Source of the DNA: CAVTBX01 sp963733135
GTDB taxonomy: Bacteria > Actinomycetota > Thermoleophilia > Gaiellales > Gaiellaceae
Length of the DNA: 21,775 bases
Direction: 5' to 3'
NCBI GenBank assembly: GCA_963733135.1
Contig: CAVTBX010000011.1
Location: forward strand, 1-21,775
A program made the position numbers and the translations under genes. Positions 14,631 through 21,762 of the stretch are shown here, in pieces (positions within the stretch are counted from its first letter, which is position 1; each line of letters begins with the position of its first letter). The notes under the pieces were generated by a model. It searched no databases, was not told the DNA's origin, and saw only the letters and a list, made by a program, of their open reading frames with translations.

Positions 14631-14663
14631 CGCGCGTATGTCGCGCGTATGTCGCGCGTATGT
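14631..14663 (-). promoter_or_regulatory. Three perfect 11-bp iterons, possible operator
   Basis: CGCGCGTATGT is repeated three times without any gap. The period is one helical turn, so a protein would meet each copy on the same face. They lie just upstream of the hypothetical gene at 14235-14588 and about 100 bases from the tRNA-Ser 3' end. They may be an operator or integrase arm-type sites. Confidence 0.6.
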
Positions 14664-14740
14664 CAGAGGCTCTTTTCCCGGCCTAACGCGGACGAGCGCG
14701 GACGCTCGGAAGAGGAGTGTCCGCGTTCCGCAATCCCTGG

Positions 14741-14764
14741 ATCCAAGCGGGATTCCGCTTGGAT
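14741..14764 (-). terminator. Hairpin downstream of tRNA-Ser
   Basis: ATCCAAGCGG-GATT-CCGCTTGGAT is a perfect 10-bp stem with a four-base loop, four bases past the tRNA-Ser 3' end on the minus strand. No T run follows. It most likely ends or protects the tRNA precursor. Confidence 0.65.
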
Positions 14765-14767
14765 AGA

Positions 14768-14856
14768 CGGCGGGGGTGGGATTCGAACCCACGAGACGGA
14801 TTAGGCCGTCTAGCGGTTTTCAAGACCGCCCCTTTCAACCGCTCAGGCACCCCGCC
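14768..14856 (-). tRNA. tRNA-Ser (anticodon UGA)
   Basis: The minus strand reads GGCGGGG-TG at the acceptor 5' side, with a matching CCCCGCC at the 3' side and discriminator G, as expected for serine. The anticodon arm is GCGGT-CTTGAAA-ACCGC, giving anticodon TGA for UCA codons. A long variable arm (TAGACGGCCTAATCCGTCT) marks a class II tRNA, and the T arm has GTGGGTTCGAATCCCAC. CCA is not encoded. It lies 34 bases downstream of serS. Confidence 0.96.
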
Positions 14857-14889
14857 TGCCGGCGAGTGTATCGGCGCCTCCCGTCGAGC

Positions 14890-16125
14890 TCAGGCGGCTG
14901 GAGGCTCGATGCGCGCCGGCGCACCCGCCTCGATCAGCGCCTGGGGAACGGCGACGGCGCCGCCCTCCTCCTGGAAGTTCTCCAGGATCGCGAGCATCGC
15001 TCGGGCCGTCACGGCGGTTCCGTTCAGGGTGTGGACGAACTGCGTCCCGTTCTCTGTGCGGAACCGAACGTCGAGCCGGCGCGCCTGGAAGTCGGTTGTG
15101 TTTGAGCATGAGGTGATCTCGCGGTAGCGCCCCTGCGCCGGGAACCACGCCTCGATGTCGTACTTCTTCGTCGCGGCTGCGCCGAGGTCGCCGGCGGCGA
15201 TGTTGACCACCCGGTAGGGAAGGCCGAGCTGGCCGACAAGCTCTTCCTCGATCGCGAGGATGCGCTCGTGCTCGTCCTGCGATTCGTTCGGGTGCGTAAA
15301 CGCGAACATCTCGATCTTGTCGAACTGGTGGACGCGGAACATGCCGCGCGTGTCCTTCCCGGCCGCGCCGGCCTCGCGGCGGAAGCACGTCGAGTAGCCG
15401 GCGTAGCGGATCGGCAGCGCGTCCGCCTCGACGATCTCGCCCATGTGGATCGCGGCGAGCGCGACCTCCGAGGTGCCCGTGAGATAGAGCTCGTCCCGCT
15501 CGACGCGGTAGATATTGACCTCGTCGGTTGGGAGGAAGCCCGTGCCGTACATCGCCGGCTCGCGGACGAGCACGGGCGGGAGGACGGGCACGAAGCCGTC
15601 ACGGACGAGCCAGTCGAGCGCGAAGCGGTAGAGCGTGAGCTCGAGGAGGGCGATCGGGCCCGTGCGGTAGGCGAAGCGCGAGCCGGAGATACGGGCGCCG
15701 CGCTCCATGTCGATCCAGCCGGCCGCGCCGGCGAGGTCGACATGGTCGCGAACGCTTTCGTTCTCGCGCGGATCACCGACGCGGCGGATCTCCTCTGCGT
15801 CCTCCTCCGTCGTCCCGTCTGGCGCCGTCTCGTCGGGCGGGTTCGGAACCTCCGCCAGGAGCTGACGTCGCTCCTCCTCGGCTTCCGTGAGCTCGCCCTC
15901 GAGCCGCTGGAGGTCAGACTTGACCGTCTTCAACTCCTCGATCTGCTCGGGCGTGGGCTTGCCCTTGAGCTTGGTCTTCGCGCGAAGCTCGTCGACCTGC
16001 GGCACGAGCGCAAGCCAGCGCCTGTCCACGTCCATGAGCGCGTCGAAGGCATCGGCCGCTCCCTTGCGCGTGAGCGACGCGCGCCACGCATCAGGGTTCT
16101 CGCGAGCCGCGCGAACGTCGATCAA
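14890..16125 (-). CDS. serS: Serine--tRNA ligase
   Basis: A 411-residue class II synthetase that charges tRNA-Ser (and tRNA-Sec where present). The N-terminal antiparallel coiled coil that grips the long variable arm spans about residues 30-100 and is rich in Lys and Glu. Motif 2 appears as STCFRREAGAAGKDTRGMFR (near 247-266), and motif 3 as NGTAVTARAMLAILENF (near 366-382). HTLNGT and the following Arg form the ATP site. The start is TTG at 16125, 10 bases after the Cof-type gene stop, so serS is probably cotranscribed with the genes upstream. It is followed directly by the gene for its own substrate, tRNA-Ser(UGA). Confidence 0.96.
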   Translation of the reverse strand: MIDVRAARENPDAWRASLTRKGAADAFDALMDVDRRWLALVPQVDELRAKTKLKGKPTPEQIEELKTVKSDLQRLEGELTEAEEERRQLLAEVPNPPDETAPDGTTEEDAEEIRRVGDPRENESVRDHVDLAGAAGWIDMERGARISGSRFAYRTGPIALLELTLYRFALDWLVRDGFVPVLPPVLVREPAMYGTGFLPTDEVNIYRVERDELYLTGTSEVALAAIHMGEIVEADALPIRYAGYSTCFRREAGAAGKDTRGMFRVHQFDKIEMFAFTHPNESQDEHERILAIEEELVGQLGLPYRVVNIAAGDLGAAATKKYDIEAWFPAQGRYREITSCSNTTDFQARRLDVRFRTENGTQFVHTLNGTAVTARAMLAILENFQEEGGAVAVPQALIEAGAPARIEPPAA

Positions 16126-16135
16126 TGCGCGGAGT

Positions 16136-16942
16136 CTATGAAGACTGGACGCGTGCTCCGAGGTACGCCTCGATGACCTGCGCGACGCCTTCCTCCTCGG
16201 CTGGCGGGCACGACCAGTCCGACACCGCGGCCAGGCGTGGGTGGGCGTTCTCCACCGCCACGCCGTATGCGGCCCACTCCAGGAGCTCGACGTCGTTCTC
16301 CCCGTCGCCGAACGCGACGGTTTGCTCTTGGGCGAATCCGAGGTGCTCGGCCAGAAAGGCGAGGCCGGAGCCTTTCGTGACCTCGGGGCTTGCGAACTCC
16401 AGGAAGTACGGCAGCGATTTCGAGATGAAGAGCCGGCCGTCGAATCTCCTCTTCATCCGCGTCTCGAGGCCATCGAGCCGCGCCGGGTCGTCGACCGCCA
16501 CGAGCTTCGTCGGCGGCGCCTCGAGCCAGCCGAGGAGGTCGCCGACGACGTGGATCTCCAGCGACTGGAACCGGGCATAGCGGTCGGCTTCAGGAGTCAG
16601 CTCTGCGACGTGCAGCTCGTCGTCCACGTAGCAGTTCAGGCCGAAGCCCTCGGCTTCGACGGCCGCGATCGTCTCCCGCGCGAGCTCGAGCGGGATCGGG
16701 ACGTGCCGGAGGAACTCGCCGCTCCCCGGTTCGGCGACGACGGCGCCCTGGTAGCAGACGACCGGGTCGTCGATCCCGGCCGCCTGCACGTACGGGCGCA
16801 CCGACTGAAACATCCGGCCGGTCACGAGGACGACGCGAATCCCGGCCGAGCGAGCGGCGGATACCGCGGCCAGGGTGCGCTCTCCGAACACGAAGCTCTC
16901 CGGGAGCAGCGTTCGGTCGAGGTCGCACGCGAACACTTCCAC
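16136..16942 (-). CDS. Cof-type HAD-IIB hydrolase
   Basis: A 268-residue phosphatase with all HAD signatures: motif I FACDLDRTLL near residue 4, motif II VLVTGR near 43, the Lys of motif III in EVTKGSG near 193, and motif IV FGDGENDVELL near 217. A large cap between motifs II and III is typical for the IIB (Cof) class, which removes phosphate from sugar phosphates, pyridoxal phosphate or nucleotide derivatives. I start it at GTG 16942; the frame is open upstream into the cytochrome gene but has no similarity there. It lies between the cytochrome c and serS genes. Confidence 0.88.
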   Translation of the reverse strand: MEVFACDLDRTLLPESFVFGERTLAAVSAARSAGIRVVLVTGRMFQSVRPYVQAAGIDDPVVCYQGAVVAEPGSGEFLRHVPIPLELARETIAAVEAEGFGLNCYVDDELHVAELTPEADRYARFQSLEIHVVGDLLGWLEAPPTKLVAVDDPARLDGLETRMKRRFDGRLFISKSLPYFLEFASPEVTKGSGLAFLAEHLGFAQEQTVAFGDGENDVELLEWAAYGVAVENAHPRLAAVSDWSCPPAEEEGVAQVIEAYLGARVQSS

Positions 16943-16980
16943 GTCGTGCGGAAAGCTGGGCGGGAGGAACAGGCCGTTGG

Positions 16981-17388
16981 CTACGGCTGGAGGAATGCGA
17001 CGAGGTTGGCGATCTGCTCGTCGTCGAACTGGTCGCCGTAGCCGGCGGGCATCACGTCCGGCTGAAAGCCTTCGGTGATCTCGGCGTTCGGGTTGATGAT
17101 GGACGAGCGGATCGTCGCGGCGTCGTCGCCCTGGAGTGCTTCGTCGAGGTTCGGGCCGATCTCCGCGTTCGAGCCGGCCGGGCCGTAGGTATGACACCCG
17201 CCGCAGCCGGCCTCCGTGAAGAGCGCGCCGCCGGCCTCCGCATCGCCTTCTGCGACGGTCTCCTGCTGGATCGTCCCTTCGACGGTGTCAGGCAGGGGCT
17301 CGGCTGTCTCGCCGCCGCCGCAACCCGCCGCCAGGAGCCCAAACGCGAGCACGGCCAGGAGCGCGGCGAGAGGGAGGGGGCGTCGCAT
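16981..17388 (-). CDS. Small c-type cytochrome, lipoprotein
   Basis: A 135-residue protein with a lipoprotein signal: basic MRRP start, hydrophobic core and the lipobox LLAAGC with lipid-acceptor Cys23. A Gly/Glu-rich linker leads to the haem site CGGCH (Cys62, Cys65, His66) and a distal axial ligand Met113 in VMPAGYG. This is the fold of a single-haem class I cytochrome similar to the cytochrome c domain of oxidase subunit II, anchored outside the membrane for electron transfer. I start it at ATG 17388. The start overlaps the end of the upstream membrane-protein gene by about 100 bases in a different frame. Confidence 0.88.
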   Translation of the reverse strand: MRRPLPLAALLAVLAFGLLAAGCGGGETAEPLPDTVEGTIQQETVAEGDAEAGGALFTEAGCGGCHTYGPAGSNAEIGPNLDEALQGDDAATIRSSIINPNAEITEGFQPDVMPAGYGDQFDDEQIANLVAFLQP

Positions 17389-18934
17389 CGAGCGCGAGTG
17401 TACCCATACCGAGGACGACGAATCCGACCAAACCGGCAGTGGCGACATGCGTGGGCGAGTCGTTCACGACGAGCGACGTGACGACCGCGGCCGCAAACGA
17501 AAGCGGCAGCGCCTTCTCGGCGAGAGGCACCGCGCGGTGCCACACGAACACCACCAGAGCAGCGAGCGCCGCAACGCAGACAGAGACCAGCAACCCCGTG
17601 TACCACTCCGACGTCGCGTGATCCCACGAGATCCGCACGCGCCTGCCGATGTCACCGAGGACGTTGCCTGCGCCTTCCCCGGCTGCGCTCGTCACATGGC
17701 TCGATCCGCCCGTCGCCCTGTCCACCAGCGTGAACACGACCACGACTGCCGCCGCGGCCAGGAGCGCCGGAATCAGCCAGCGCAGCCCGCGCTCGACCAG
17801 GAGGACGGCCAGCACCGCGAAGCCGACGCCGAGCACTATCGCTCCGCCTCCGTCCGCCCCGAACCGCGCCCCCGAGATGGTGACCAGGGCGAGCAGGGCG
17901 ACGGCGCCGAAGCCGACCGGCCCGAAGCGCCGGCCGAGAAACGCGGCGCCGGCCAGAGCCGGTACGAGCAGCATCGTCTCGGGGAGGTTCGTTACCCCGT
18001 AGAAGCGACCGGCCTGGGCGGGCCCCCACGGCGAAAGCGCGACGACCGACGCCTCGATCGCCATGGAGACCAGGTAGCCGGCGAGAACCGCGACGCAGAG
18101 GAAGCCGAGCGCGAGCTCGGAGCGAGCTCCCCGCACGATGAGCGGTGTGAGCGCGAGCGTGCCGAGCCCGAGGAGAGCGATCGCACCCCAGCCGCCGAGC
18201 CCGGTCGCGCCCGCGACGAGATTCAGCGACAGCGCCACCGCAAAGGCGACGATTCCGCCGCGGGGCAGGAGAAAGGCCCAGAGGAGGGCGGCCAGGCCGG
18301 CGACGGCCGCGCCGAGGAGCCTCGCCGAGACGTGGTCCTCGATCCTTTCATCGAGCGCGGCCAGCTCGGCGATCGGATCCTCAGCCGGGCGCGAACCTAG
18401 ACCGTCCTCGTCGCCGAGCGCCGTCGGGGCGACGTCCGCGACGGAAACCAGGCCGGGGATGCGAGCGGAGTCCGAGGTGAGGAGGCCCGCAAAGCCCTCA
18501 CCCCACACCGCGATCGGATATCTCCGTTCGTTCGCCTGCGTCCCCCCGGTCGGCAGCCCAAGGACGATCGTGAGCTTGCCCGGCTCGGCGAGCGGCGCGT
18601 AGCTCGTCCAACCGCCGCTCGAACCCTCTCGGAACTCCACCTGCGCCGGCCCCTTTGGAAGGCCGCCGAGGTGAGAGCTCTCGACGGCCCCGCGGGCGAG
18701 CGCCGCCCGCGCTTGAGCGCCGCTCGTCTCTGGGCCGTTGGCCGGCACGAGCAGCCCGACAGCGGCCTCGCTCTCCTCGATCCCTTCGAGATCCGATAGC
18801 TCGAACCCGGGCATGACGATGATCTCGTAGGGCTCACCGGTCGTCTGTGCAGCGGCGTGGCCGGTGGTCGATAGAGCAGCGAGGGCCACGAAGAGGAGCG
18901 CCAGGCGCACATCCCGAGGGTACAATTCGAGCAC
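17288..18934 (-). CDS. Conserved multi-pass membrane protein of unknown function with extracytoplasmic N-terminal domain
   Basis: A 548-residue protein. A signal sequence (about residues 10-29, ending AAAQ) leads to an extracytoplasmic domain of about 180 residues (PYEIIVMPGFELSDL to PAEDPIAEL). The part PIAVWGEGFAGLLTSDSARI followed by VSVADVAPTALG recalls the ends of alkaline-phosphatase-superfamily proteins (VALTDVAPTLL), but no metal-binding residues are present. From about residue 207 the protein has nine or so membrane helices rich in Ala, Leu and Val, then a basic tail. I have seen this layout as an unnamed actinobacterial membrane protein family but cannot give a function. GTG 18934 is supported by AAGGAAG a few bases upstream. 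Confidence 0.75.
   Translation of the reverse strand: MLELYPRDVRLALLFVALAALSTTGHAAAQTTGEPYEIIVMPGFELSDLEGIEESEAAVGLLVPANGPETSGAQARAALARGAVESSHLGGLPKGPAQVEFREGSSGGWTSYAPLAEPGKLTIVLGLPTGGTQANERRYPIAVWGEGFAGLLTSDSARIPGLVSVADVAPTALGDEDGLGSRPAEDPIAELAALDERIEDHVSARLLGAAVAGLAALLWAFLLPRGGIVAFAVALSLNLVAGATGLGGWGAIALLGLGTLALTPLIVRGARSELALGFLCVAVLAGYLVSMAIEASVVALSPWGPAQAGRFYGVTNLPETMLLVPALAGAAFLGRRFGPVGFGAVALLALVTISGARFGADGGGAIVLGVGFAVLAVLLVERGLRWLIPALLAAAAVVVVFTLVDRATGGSSHVTSAAGEGAGNVLGDIGRRVRISWDHATSEWYTGLLVSVCVAALAALVVFVWHRAVPLAEKALPLSFAAAVVTSLVVNDSPTHVATAGLVGFVVLGMGTLALDATPPPSRRAPGRARVWAPGGGLRRRRDSRAPA
18921..18926 (+). promoter_or_regulatory. Possible -10 box for htpX
   Basis: TACAAT on the plus strand lies 44 bases before the htpX ATG, with GAGGAG in between. 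It sits inside the start of the divergent membrane-protein gene. No good -35 box is visible, so this is tentative. Confidence 0.35.
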
Positions 18935-18969
18935 CGATCTTCCTTCACTCCGAGGAGCTGAGAGCCCAG

Positions 18970-19881
18970 ATGAGACGTAGTGCCTTTGGACGCGACCGCG
19001 GCCTGTCCGCGCGGATGTTCCTGACGATGTTCCTGCTGGGAGCGCTCTACGTCGTCTTCTTCGTAGTTCTCCTCCAGATCTTCGACCTGTCCTACTTCGC
19101 GATCATCGTGATCATGGGGGGGCTCGCGTTCCTCCAGTACTTCACGTCCGACAAGATCGCGCTCAAGGCGTCGGGCGCAAAGGTCGTGTCGCGCGAGGAG
19201 GCGCCGGAGCTGCATGCGATGGTCGAGCGTCTCGCGGCGATGGGTGACCTACCGATGCCGCGCGTCGCCGTTATCCCGACCGACGTCCCGAACGCCTTCG
19301 CGACCGGCCGCAACCCGAAGCACTCGGTTGTCGCAGTCACGCGCGGACTCTGGGATCGACTCGAGCCGCGTGAGATCGAAAGCGTGATCGCCCACGAGCT
19401 CAGCCACATCTCGAACCGCGACGTCGCAGTCATGACGATCGCGAGCTTCTTCTCCATGGTCGCCGCGATGCTCATGCGCTTCGGGATGTTCGGCGGCATG
19501 CTGGGTGGCGGCCGAGACAACAACAACTCGGCGCCGGCCTGGCTCATCCTGTTCGCAGTCTCGCTCCTCACCTACGTGATCAGCTGGGTTCTGATCATGA
19601 CGATCTCGCGTTACCGCGAGTATGCGGCCGACCGCGGCGCGGCGCTCCTCACCGGCGCGCCCGAGCAGCTCATGAGCGCGCTCCAGAAGATCGCGAGCCA
19701 GATGACGAGGATCCCGAACCGCGACCTCCGCGAGGTCGCCGGGATGAACGCGTTCTTCATCGTCCCGACCGGCATCAAGAGCGCGGCCGCCGAGCTCTTC
19801 ATGACCCACCCGCCGCTCGAGAAGCGCCTCGCCCGCCTCGCCCAGATCGCCGGCGAAATGGGAAGACCCGTCCCGCAGTAG
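18970..19881 (+). CDS. htpX: HtpX zinc metalloprotease
   Basis: A 303-residue membrane protease of the M48 family. Two N-terminal helices (about 15-37 and 41-61) are followed by the catalytic zinc motif HELSH at residues 142-146 and a third ligand, Glu217, in YREYAADRGA. Two more helices lie between (about 154-170 and 184-208). The enzyme cuts misfolded membrane proteins and is part of envelope quality control. GAGGAG lies about 12 bases upstream of ATG 18970. Upstream in-frame codons are open but show no similarity. It precedes pspAB, separated by three palindromes; this htpX-psp neighbourhood is known in Actinobacteria and Archaea. Confidence 0.94.
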   Translation: MRRSAFGRDRGLSARMFLTMFLLGALYVVFFVVLLQIFDLSYFAIIVIMGGLAFLQYFTSDKIALKASGAKVVSREEAPELHAMVERLAAMGDLPMPRVAVIPTDVPNAFATGRNPKHSVVAVTRGLWDRLEPREIESVIAHELSHISNRDVAVMTIASFFSMVAAMLMRFGMFGGMLGGGRDNNNSAPAWLILFAVSLLTYVISWVLIMTISRYREYAADRGAALLTGAPEQLMSALQKIASQMTRIPNRDLREVAGMNAFFIVPTGIKSAAAELFMTHPPLEKRLARLAQIAGEMGRPVPQ

Positions 19882-19892
19882 CGCGAACTCGC

Positions 19893-19912
19893 GGGCGGGA
19901 TGAATCCCGCCC
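19893..19912. repeat. 20-bp palindrome GGGCGGGATGAATCCCGCCC, 3' of htpX
   Basis: Eight paired bases on each side (GGGCGGGA/TCCCGCCC) close on TGAA. It lies 12 bases after the htpX stop, so it could act as a terminator or mRNA 3' cap. It belongs to a family with the same length and GGGC...GCCC ends. Confidence 0.65.
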
Positions 19913-19927
19913 CCACAGATGGTGTAG

Positions 19928-19947
19928 GGGCCGGACTTGTCCGGCCC
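19928..19947. repeat. 20-bp palindrome GGGCCGGACTTGTCCGGCCC
   Basis: Eight paired bases on each side close on CTTG. The left flank is GGTGTAGG, shared in part with the next copy. Confidence 0.65.
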
Positions 19948-19997
19948 GCGTCGTGTTGGTGGACGGCGTAGGCCTCGCCCCACGTGCCGGGTTGTAG

Positions 19998-20017
19998 GGG
20001 CGATGCATGCGTCGCCC
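19998..20017. repeat. 20-bp palindrome GGGCGATGCATGCGTCGCCC
   Basis: The arms match fully apart from one T/C position, which is a G-U pair in RNA. The left flank is TTGTAGG, as in its neighbours. It lies 28 bases before the pspAB start. Confidence 0.65.
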
Positions 20018-20045
20018 GCGACTCGCCCCTCGCTAGGCTCATCGC

Positions 20046-20627
20046 GTGGGCCTGACCGACGTCATCTTCGGCAAGAAGAAGCTCAAGGGCGCGAAGCTTG
20101 AGAAGCTCTTCGCGCTCTCGACCGCGCGGATCACGCTCGAGACCGAGCTCGGGCTCAAGCCCGCCGGCGTTGCTGCGGTCTGCTTCAAGCCGCTCTCCGC
20201 AGGTGAGTTCGCGCGGGCCGAGCAGGAGATCGACGAGCTACTCGGCGTCACCGCACAGAGCACGGGTGCGACCGTCCGCCGCCGCTCGGACTCGTTCGGG
20301 TTCCAGTGGCTCGTTGTCCGCGATCCCGACTTCGAGGATCTCGTCACGACGGTGAACCTGGTCAGCAGCGAGCTCGACGCCCGCGGCTTCGGCTCGCAGC
20401 TCCTCGCGGCGCTCTTCGCCTTCGAGGGCGGCAAGGAGGCGGGCCGGACGACGTTCATCGTCTACGGCTTCAAGACCGGAACCTTCTGGCCGTTCGTCCC
20501 AACTGGCGACGACCACAATCGCGACAACGCCGAGGAGCTCCGCCTCAAGAACGAGCTCGAGAAGGAGCTCCCCATCGAGCCGCAGCTCGAGCGCTGGCTC
20601 GGCCTCTTCGACGCGCCCCTAGAGTAG
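20046..20627 (+). CDS. pspAB: PspA-associated protein PspAB
   Basis: A 193-residue soluble protein. Features are the opening GLTDVIFGKKKLKGAKLEKL, a central block with KPAGVAAVCFKPLSAGEFARA, and YGFKTGTFWPFVPTGDDHNRD near residues 140-160. I recognise it as PspAB, a partner named from its company with PspA and HtpX. Its biochemical action is unknown; a role in the membrane-stress response is inferred from context. The GTG start at 20046 lies 28 bases after the third palindrome, and its stop directly abuts the perfect palindrome at 20628. The pspAA/pspA pair is convergent from the other side. Confidence 0.85.
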   Translation: MGLTDVIFGKKKLKGAKLEKLFALSTARITLETELGLKPAGVAAVCFKPLSAGEFARAEQEIDELLGVTAQSTGATVRRRSDSFGFQWLVVRDPDFEDLVTTVNLVSSELDARGFGSQLLAALFAFEGGKEAGRTTFIVYGFKTGTFWPFVPTGDDHNRDNAEELRLKNELEKELPIEPQLERWLGLFDAPLE

Positions 20628-20647
20628 GGGCGAGGCATGCCTCGCCC
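20628..20647. terminator. Perfect 20-bp palindrome between convergent pspAB and pspAA, likely two-way terminator
   Basis: GGGCGAGGCATGCCTCGCCC equals its own reverse complement. It begins at the base after the pspAB stop and ends seven bases before the pspAA stop. The left flank AGTAGG matches other family members. Confidence 0.7.
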
Positions 20648-20654
20648 GTCGTTG

Positions 20655-20945
20655 CTACGCGGCGGGCAAGTCCGGGATCAGGCCGTCGTCCGACATCAGC
20701 TCGCGGGTTTCCTCGAGCGTCAGGTCGGCCGGGGGGATGATCGCGTCCGAGGGGTGCAGATCCTCGGCGGGAAGCTCCGAGCCACGGCTTCGGACGAGCT
20801 CGGCCATTTGCTCGAGGATCGCGTCGAGACGCTCCTCGTCGTTGGCTTCGAGCGCTTCGAGCGCCGTTTCGTCGAGCCGGTTGAGCTCCTCGCGCAGGTC
20901 GTCGTCGACCCGAAACTGCCCTTCACCCATCAGCCTGACAATCAC
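20655..20945 (-). CDS. pspAA: PspA-associated protein PspAA
   Basis: A 96-residue acidic protein beginning IVRLMGEGQFRVDDDL with an LNRLDETALEALEANDEER segment, quoted in part, that is typical of the short PspAA family. It has a small beta-rich start (IVRLMGEGQF) and helical remainder. PspAA is encoded next to PspA in Actinobacteria and Archaea and is thought to work with it at the membrane. GTG 20945 overlaps the pspA stop by four bases (GTGA), so the two are translationally coupled. Confidence 0.88.
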   Translation of the reverse strand: MIVRLMGEGQFRVDDDLREELNRLDETALEALEANDEERLDAILEQMAELVRSRGSELPAEDLHPSDAIIPPADLTLEETRELMSDDGLIPDLPAA

Positions 20946-21671
20946 TGCTCCAGCTCCTTCTTCTTCTCGCCGGTTCCAAGCTCGCCTTTCATCCGCGCTA
21001 GCTCGTCGTCGACCTGGCTCGAGGTCGTGAGCTCGGCGAGCTCGCGGTCGAGCTGCGTCTGATCCGACGTGAGGTCATCAAGTGTGCCCGCTTCGGTGAG
21101 CTCATCGACAGCGGCTGCGCGCGCCTGCATCTGCTCGGTCTTGTCGCGCGCACGCTCGATTGCGAGGCCCGTGTCCGCCATCTCCTCGCCGATCCCGGTC
21201 GCCGCCTCGCCGATCTTGACCTGCGCCTCGGCGGCCGAGTACTGCGCCTTGATCGTCTCCTTCTGCGTCCGGAATGCCTCGACCTTTGCGGCCAGACGCT
21301 TCTCGGACTCGACGAGCTTCTCCTGTTGCGCCTCGAGTTGCGCGCCCTGCTCGGTCGAGCGACTGAAGCTGCTGCTGCACGGCCGACTTCCGCTCGAGCG
21401 CCGTCCGCGCGAGATCCTCCCGACCTGACGACAGCGCCTGGCGTGCCTGGCCCTCGAGCTTCGCGACCTCGGCCTCGAGCTTCTGGCTCTGGAGTTCGGT
21501 TCGTTTCTTGGCGGTGACGACGTCGGCGATGCCCTTCTTGACGTTGACGAGCAGCTCGCGCTGCTTCTCGTAGGAGTAGTCGAGCGTGATCGAGGGATCC
21601 TCGGCACGGTCGAGGAGCTTCGCGATCCGAGCCTTGACGACCGTCGAGGCCCGGTTCATGAGACCAGGCAC
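20942..21671 (-). CDS. pspA: PspA/IM30 family protein, reading frame broken by a one-base insertion
   Basis: From GTG 21671 (Shine-Dalgarno AGGAAAGGA five bases upstream) the protein reads MPGLMNRASTVVKARIAKLL, the amphipathic helix of PspA, then DYSYEKQRELLVNVKKGIAD and coiled coil up to QQLQSLD near position 21355. There the match shifts frame: from EQGAQLEAQQEKLVESEKRL it continues to the end at 20942. Removing one C near 21353-21354 gives one protein of about 242 residues, a normal PspA size. All of it is coiled coil. PspA binds stressed inner membrane. The single-base error may be in the assembly, since both halves and the coupling to pspAA are intact. Confidence 0.85.
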
Positions 21672-21762
21672 AGCAATCCTTTCCTCGGGTTAGGCCCGAT
21701 CCTACCGAGGGTTGGCCGGCGCCCGGATAGGGCGGAGCCCGGCGCTACACTGTGGCCCGCGC

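Noticed and set aside
14768..14856. tRNA-Sec
   Set aside because: The anticodon is UGA (serine), not UCA, and the acceptor stem has the normal seven pairs.
16943..17197. Longer N-terminus for the Cof-type phosphatase
   Set aside because: The extension is an Arg-rich out-of-frame reading of the cytochrome c gene; motif I should lie near the N terminus.
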